64,000 nt of DNA from Pseudomonas maioricensis (lineage in GTDB: Bacteria > Pseudomonadota > Gammaproteobacteria > Pseudomonadales > Pseudomonadaceae), in assembly GCF_022790535.1 (NCBI RefSeq), contig NZ_LOHG01000005.1, positions 62,001-126,000 on the forward strand. Direction: 5' to 3'. The position numbers and the translations under genes are program-made. Shown piece after piece: positions 61,318 to 64,000 of the stretch (the first letter of the stretch is position 1; each line of letters starts with the position of its first letter). The notes beneath the pieces are model-generated. The model had not been told where the DNA came from, did not search any database, and was given only the letters and a program-made list of their open reading frames with translations.

Positions 61318-62723
61318 TGCCACTGGCAATGCCCGTTGGCTTGCTCTTCGGCCTGTTGTTCGGTGCGATGTTCTGGTTGCTGCCAGCGTTCAAGGTGCTG
61401 GCAGCGATGATCGGAGTGGTGGCCATTGCCACGGTGATTCGGCGACCGTTGCGCGGCTTGCTGTTGTTTGGCGTGCTGGCCACATTCCTGCCGTACTCGA
61501 CAGTCAATGTCGGGATTCGTACCACGGTGTCCGAGGCACTGCTGATGCTGGTCTGGGCGGCGTATCTGGCGCACCGGATGTTCACCAGCCCGCCGCCATT
61601 GCCAGCGCTGATGCGAACAGAACGCTTGCTGATCGCGCTGATGCTTTACAGCGCTTTACCGTTCATCGTCGGGCAACTGACCATCACTGCGCTGGGTAAC
61701 GGCCCTATCAACTGGGTGCGCTGGTTGTTCAACCTGTCGGCATTGTTTCTGGTACCGCGTTTGCTGGATCAGCAGAAGTACCGGGAGCAGATGATCTGCG
61801 CACTGTTGCTCGGCACCCTGCTATTGCTGCTGTTGTCGATTCCGGTGTTTCTGAAAAACCGCACGGCTGCGGACATTATCCCGATTCTCGGCATGTTCGG
61901 TTACGGCGGCACCGACGTACTGGATGAAAGCCTTCTGTCGTTGGCCAGCCGTATGGGTACACCCTGGATGCACCCCAACGTAGCGGGTGGCGCCATGGCC
62001 ATGATCGTACCCCTGGCATTCTGCATGGGCATGACGCGAGTCGGCTGGCCGAGATCACTGGGCTTTGCGGTCGCCATACTGGGCGGTATCGGTCTGCTGT
62101 TGACCGGTTCGCGCGGCGCGCTGGTCAGCCTGATGCTGGTAATGATGTGGATGGCCCGCAAGCGCGTACCTTTAATGGGCCGGGTGCTCATGGGCGGCGG
62201 TATTGCCGGTGCACTGCTGCTGATGTTTTACCCGCCGCTGCAAGAACGGATAGTGGGCTTGTTCACCAACGACGACACCAGTACAGCGATTCGCTTTCTG
62301 GAATACAGCCATTTCCCGGACGCCATGGCCAAATTCCCCCTGGGCATTGGTTTCAAGATTGATCCGCCGGTGCCCGGTGCGACGCTGTTCGGTATTTCCA
62401 ACCTGTGGCTGAACTTCATTTACAAGCTCGGCATCCCCGGGATGCTGCTGTTCATTGCCGTCACTGTCAGTTGGTGGCGTGAAACCCGTCCCGAAGACGG
62501 CTTTATTACCCTGACCCACGACAACGCCATCTGGCTCGGCACCACCACCGGCTTGCTGGCCGCCTTGGCCAGCGGCCTGTTCGACCACTATTTCAGTTTT
62601 ACCAGCGTGCTGATCGCCGTGTTCTGGCTGATGCTGGGGATTAATCTGCACGAGGCAAAACGCTTGAAAACCCAGGCGGCCCTCGTTCGACAAGCGTTAC
62701 CGGAGCAGGAATCGAAATCATGA
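61317..62723 (+). CDS. pslJ: O-antigen ligase/polymerase-type protein (PslJ)
   Basis: A 468-residue membrane protein with about 10-12 helices and a large periplasmic loop near residues 300-360 (TSTAIRFLEYSHFPDAMAKFP). This is the layout of Wzy/WaaL-type polymerases. It is the presumed Psl polymerase. The ATG overlaps the pslI stop and the next start overlaps its own stop (ATGA), so the genes are translationally coupled. Confidence 0.85.
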   Translation: MPLAMPVGLLFGLLFGAMFWLLPAFKVLAAMIGVVAIATVIRRPLRGLLLFGVLATFLPYSTVNVGIRTTVSEALLMLVWAAYLAHRMFTSPPPLPALMRTERLLIALMLYSALPFIVGQLTITALGNGPINWVRWLFNLSALFLVPRLLDQQKYREQMICALLLGTLLLLLLSIPVFLKNRTAADIIPILGMFGYGGTDVLDESLLSLASRMGTPWMHPNVAGGAMAMIVPLAFCMGMTRVGWPRSLGFAVAILGGIGLLLTGSRGALVSLMLVMMWMARKRVPLMGRVLMGGGIAGALLLMFYPPLQERIVGLFTNDDTSTAIRFLEYSHFPDAMAKFPLGIGFKIDPPVPGATLFGISNLWLNFIYKLGIPGMLLFIAVTVSWWRETRPEDGFITLTHDNAIWLGTTTGLLAALASGLFDHYFSFTSVLIAVFWLMLGINLHEAKRLKTQAALVRQALPEQESKS

Positions 62724-63541
62724 AACACCGTCTGATGCACTCCCACGACCTGCGCCTGGCCTTGCCTGAATACGCACGCAAGATGGGCGTGGAACTTGAA
62801 GAACTGCAAAGCGCTTATCAGTGGATGCTCGATAACGAAGTGCTGTTCGAAACGCCCATCAAGGGCCGTACGCTGTCGTTCATCAGCTACCTGAACATCG
62901 AGCCGCGTATCGAACATCCGCTGGCGCGGCGCTTCTACCGCTTGCTGTCCAGCGAAATGAAAGGTGCGCTGATCCCCCTCTACGGGATCAACTGGCCCAC
63001 GCTGCGCGACCGCATGCTGCGCACCTGGGAACAGGCGTACAACATTCTGATCTGCAAGATCCCCAGCCACACTGTGCGCCTGACGTGGCTGCGCATCGGC
63101 GGGGCGAAAATCGGCAAAGGCTCCAGCGTGTGGCGCAACACCGAAATCCTCGGCGTCGACAGCCTGCGTATCGGGGACGACACCACCATCGGCTGGCACT
63201 GCCAACTGGATGCCCGCGGCGGACTGATCATTGGCAACCACGTGACCGTCGCTTCCCACGTTTTGATCATCGCAGGCGGTCACGACCTGCAGGCACCGGA
63301 ATTCTGGGCCGTCGGTGGGCCGGTGTATATCCATGACTACGCCTGGATATGCAGCCGCGCCCTGCTCTCTTTTGGAGCCGAAATCGGCGAAGGTGCGGTG
63401 GTCGGCGGCGCGGCCGTGGTCTCCAAACCGGTCCCGCCCTATGCCATCGTCGGCGGGCCGAACGCTGAGATCAAAGGCGAACGGGCCCGCGATCTCAACT
63501 ACAAAGTGGGCGGCAAAGGCCTGTTCACTTTGTTTCATTAA
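62720..63541 (+). CDS. Hexapeptide-repeat (LbH) acyltransferase inserted in the psl operon
   Basis: The 273-residue protein has an N-terminal helical part (residues 1-115) and a C-terminal left-handed beta-helix of hexapeptide repeats: IGGAKIGKGSSVWRNTEILG, IGDDTTIGWHC, GLIIGNHVTVASHVLIIAGGH, IGEGAVVGGAAVVSK. The catalytic-type His is in AGGHD. It resembles WcaF/NodL-type acetyltransferases. P. aeruginosa has pslK directly after pslJ, so this gene is an addition. It overlaps pslJ by 4 bases and probably acetylates Psl. Confidence 0.85.
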   Translation: MKHRLMHSHDLRLALPEYARKMGVELEELQSAYQWMLDNEVLFETPIKGRTLSFISYLNIEPRIEHPLARRFYRLLSSEMKGALIPLYGINWPTLRDRMLRTWEQAYNILICKIPSHTVRLTWLRIGGAKIGKGSSVWRNTEILGVDSLRIGDDTTIGWHCQLDARGGLIIGNHVTVASHVLIIAGGHDLQAPEFWAVGGPVYIHDYAWICSRALLSFGAEIGEGAVVGGAAVVSKPVPPYAIVGGPNAEIKGERARDLNYKVGGKGLFTLFH

Positions 63542-63550
63542 GGCTGCCGC

Positions 63551-64000
63551 ATGCTCGGTTCAACCCTGTGGCTGACCCTCGCCACGCTGACCGGCCTGGC
63601 CGCGGGGTTTGCCCGTGAATGGCTGCTGGTGGCCGCCTGGGGCGCCGGGGCGCAAAGCGACGCGTTTCTGGTCTCGATGTTCCTCCCTGAAGCCCTGCGC
63701 ATGGCGCTGGCGGCCGGTTTGTTGAGCGCAGCGGCGCTGCCCTTGTATCAACAGCGCAATCTGCCCGCACAGCAACGCTGGCTCAATGCATTGGCGCCAC
63801 GTCTGTTGCTGTGTGGTCTGGGGTTGGCGCTGCTGTTGAGCCTTGGCGCGCCGCTATGGGTACGCGGTGTCGGACCGGGGCTGGACGACAGCGGTTACGC
63901 GTTGGCGGGCAGCAGCCTGCAATGGCTGGCGTGGTGCGCACCGGGCTTCTTGCTGCATGCATTGTTGTGCGTGCCGCTGCAGGCGCAGCAACGATTCGTC
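63551..64000 (+). CDS. pslK: MurJ/Wzx-like flippase (PslK), 5' part
   Basis: The first 150 codons are visible, cut by the window edge. The protein starts MLGSTLWLTLATLTGLAAGF, then has AWGAGAQSDAFLVSMFLPEALRMALAAGLLSAAALPLY, the start of a MATE/MurJ-like flippase with many membrane helices. AAGGC lies 9 bases before the ATG. It would flip the lipid-linked Psl repeat across the inner membrane. The product name is by family and operon order. Confidence 0.85.
   Translation, partial: MLGSTLWLTLATLTGLAAGFAREWLLVAAWGAGAQSDAFLVSMFLPEALRMALAAGLLSAAALPLYQQRNLPAQQRWLNALAPRLLLCGLGLALLLSLGAPLWVRGVGPGLDDSGYALAGSSLQWLAWCAPGFLLHALLCVPLQAQQRFV

Overview
The window looks like core chromosome of a fluorescent Pseudomonas, most likely from the P. 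syringae complex. Three things suggest this: the order topA - DUF1653 gene - fadA - fadB, then uspA - uup - slt; several families of Pseudomonas REP/REPIN palindromes; and a psl-type exopolysaccharide operon that lacks pslC. The genus is secure from protein sequence and gene order. The species group is an inference. No rRNA, tRNA, CRISPR array, insertion sequence, prophage or clear defence island was seen.

Layout. 1-8383: housekeeping genes on the minus strand: the start of a small conserved gene, a DUF6586-type gene, topA, a DUF1653-type gene, fadA and fadB, and a small membrane protein gene. 8494-13259: uspA, the ABC-F ATPase gene uup (minus) and the lytic transglycosylase gene slt. 13658-18081: a periplasmic glycerophosphodiesterase gene, then a gluconate block (gntR divergent from gntK and gntP) with palindromic operators. 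18657-21757: an RsmE-like csrA paralogue, a three-gene YqjD/YqjE-like envelope-stress operon, a multi-hairpin non-coding block and a YdcH-like gene. 21839-28360: a ketopantoate-reductase-type gene, then an iron island (Fur box, ECF sigma factor, FecR, TonB receptor with signalling domain, convergent FAD oxidoreductase). 28361-31096: AT-richer, gene-poor DNA with small genus-specific genes. 31097-38901: membrane proteins, a DMT exporter with divergent LysR regulator, an alpha/beta hydrolase, an HhH protein, RidA, a second GntP-type permease and a LysR regulator. 39028-42623: a 3-oxoacid CoA-transferase pair with an AtoE transporter, then a MarR regulator whose C-terminus is written by a REP element. 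42721-50177: PEBP, 2-hydroxyacid dehydrogenase, MOSC protein, CheV, an HPt-like protein, a NarL-type two-component pair and a YegS-type lipid kinase. 50663-64000: pslA, B, D, E, F, G, H, I, J, an extra hexapeptide acyltransferase gene and the start of pslK.

How the genes work together. The carbon-use genes (gntK/gntP, fadBA, CoA transferase/atoE) feed central metabolism. Three of them carry A-rich AAnAAnAA motifs close to their start codons, as expected of Crc/Hfq targets. The FecI-FecR-receptor set is a cell-surface signalling system for siderophore uptake. The psl operon makes and exports a mannose-rich biofilm polysaccharide, and its leader holds several GGA motifs that a CsrA/RsmA-family protein, such as the one encoded here, could bind. 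Nothing here is clearly a new multi-gene system. The best leads are the structured element at 21239-21400, a possible small RNA ending at 7920, the pseudo-HPt protein beside cheV, a 23-codon membrane microprotein gene, REP-derived coding sequence, and the altered psl gene content.
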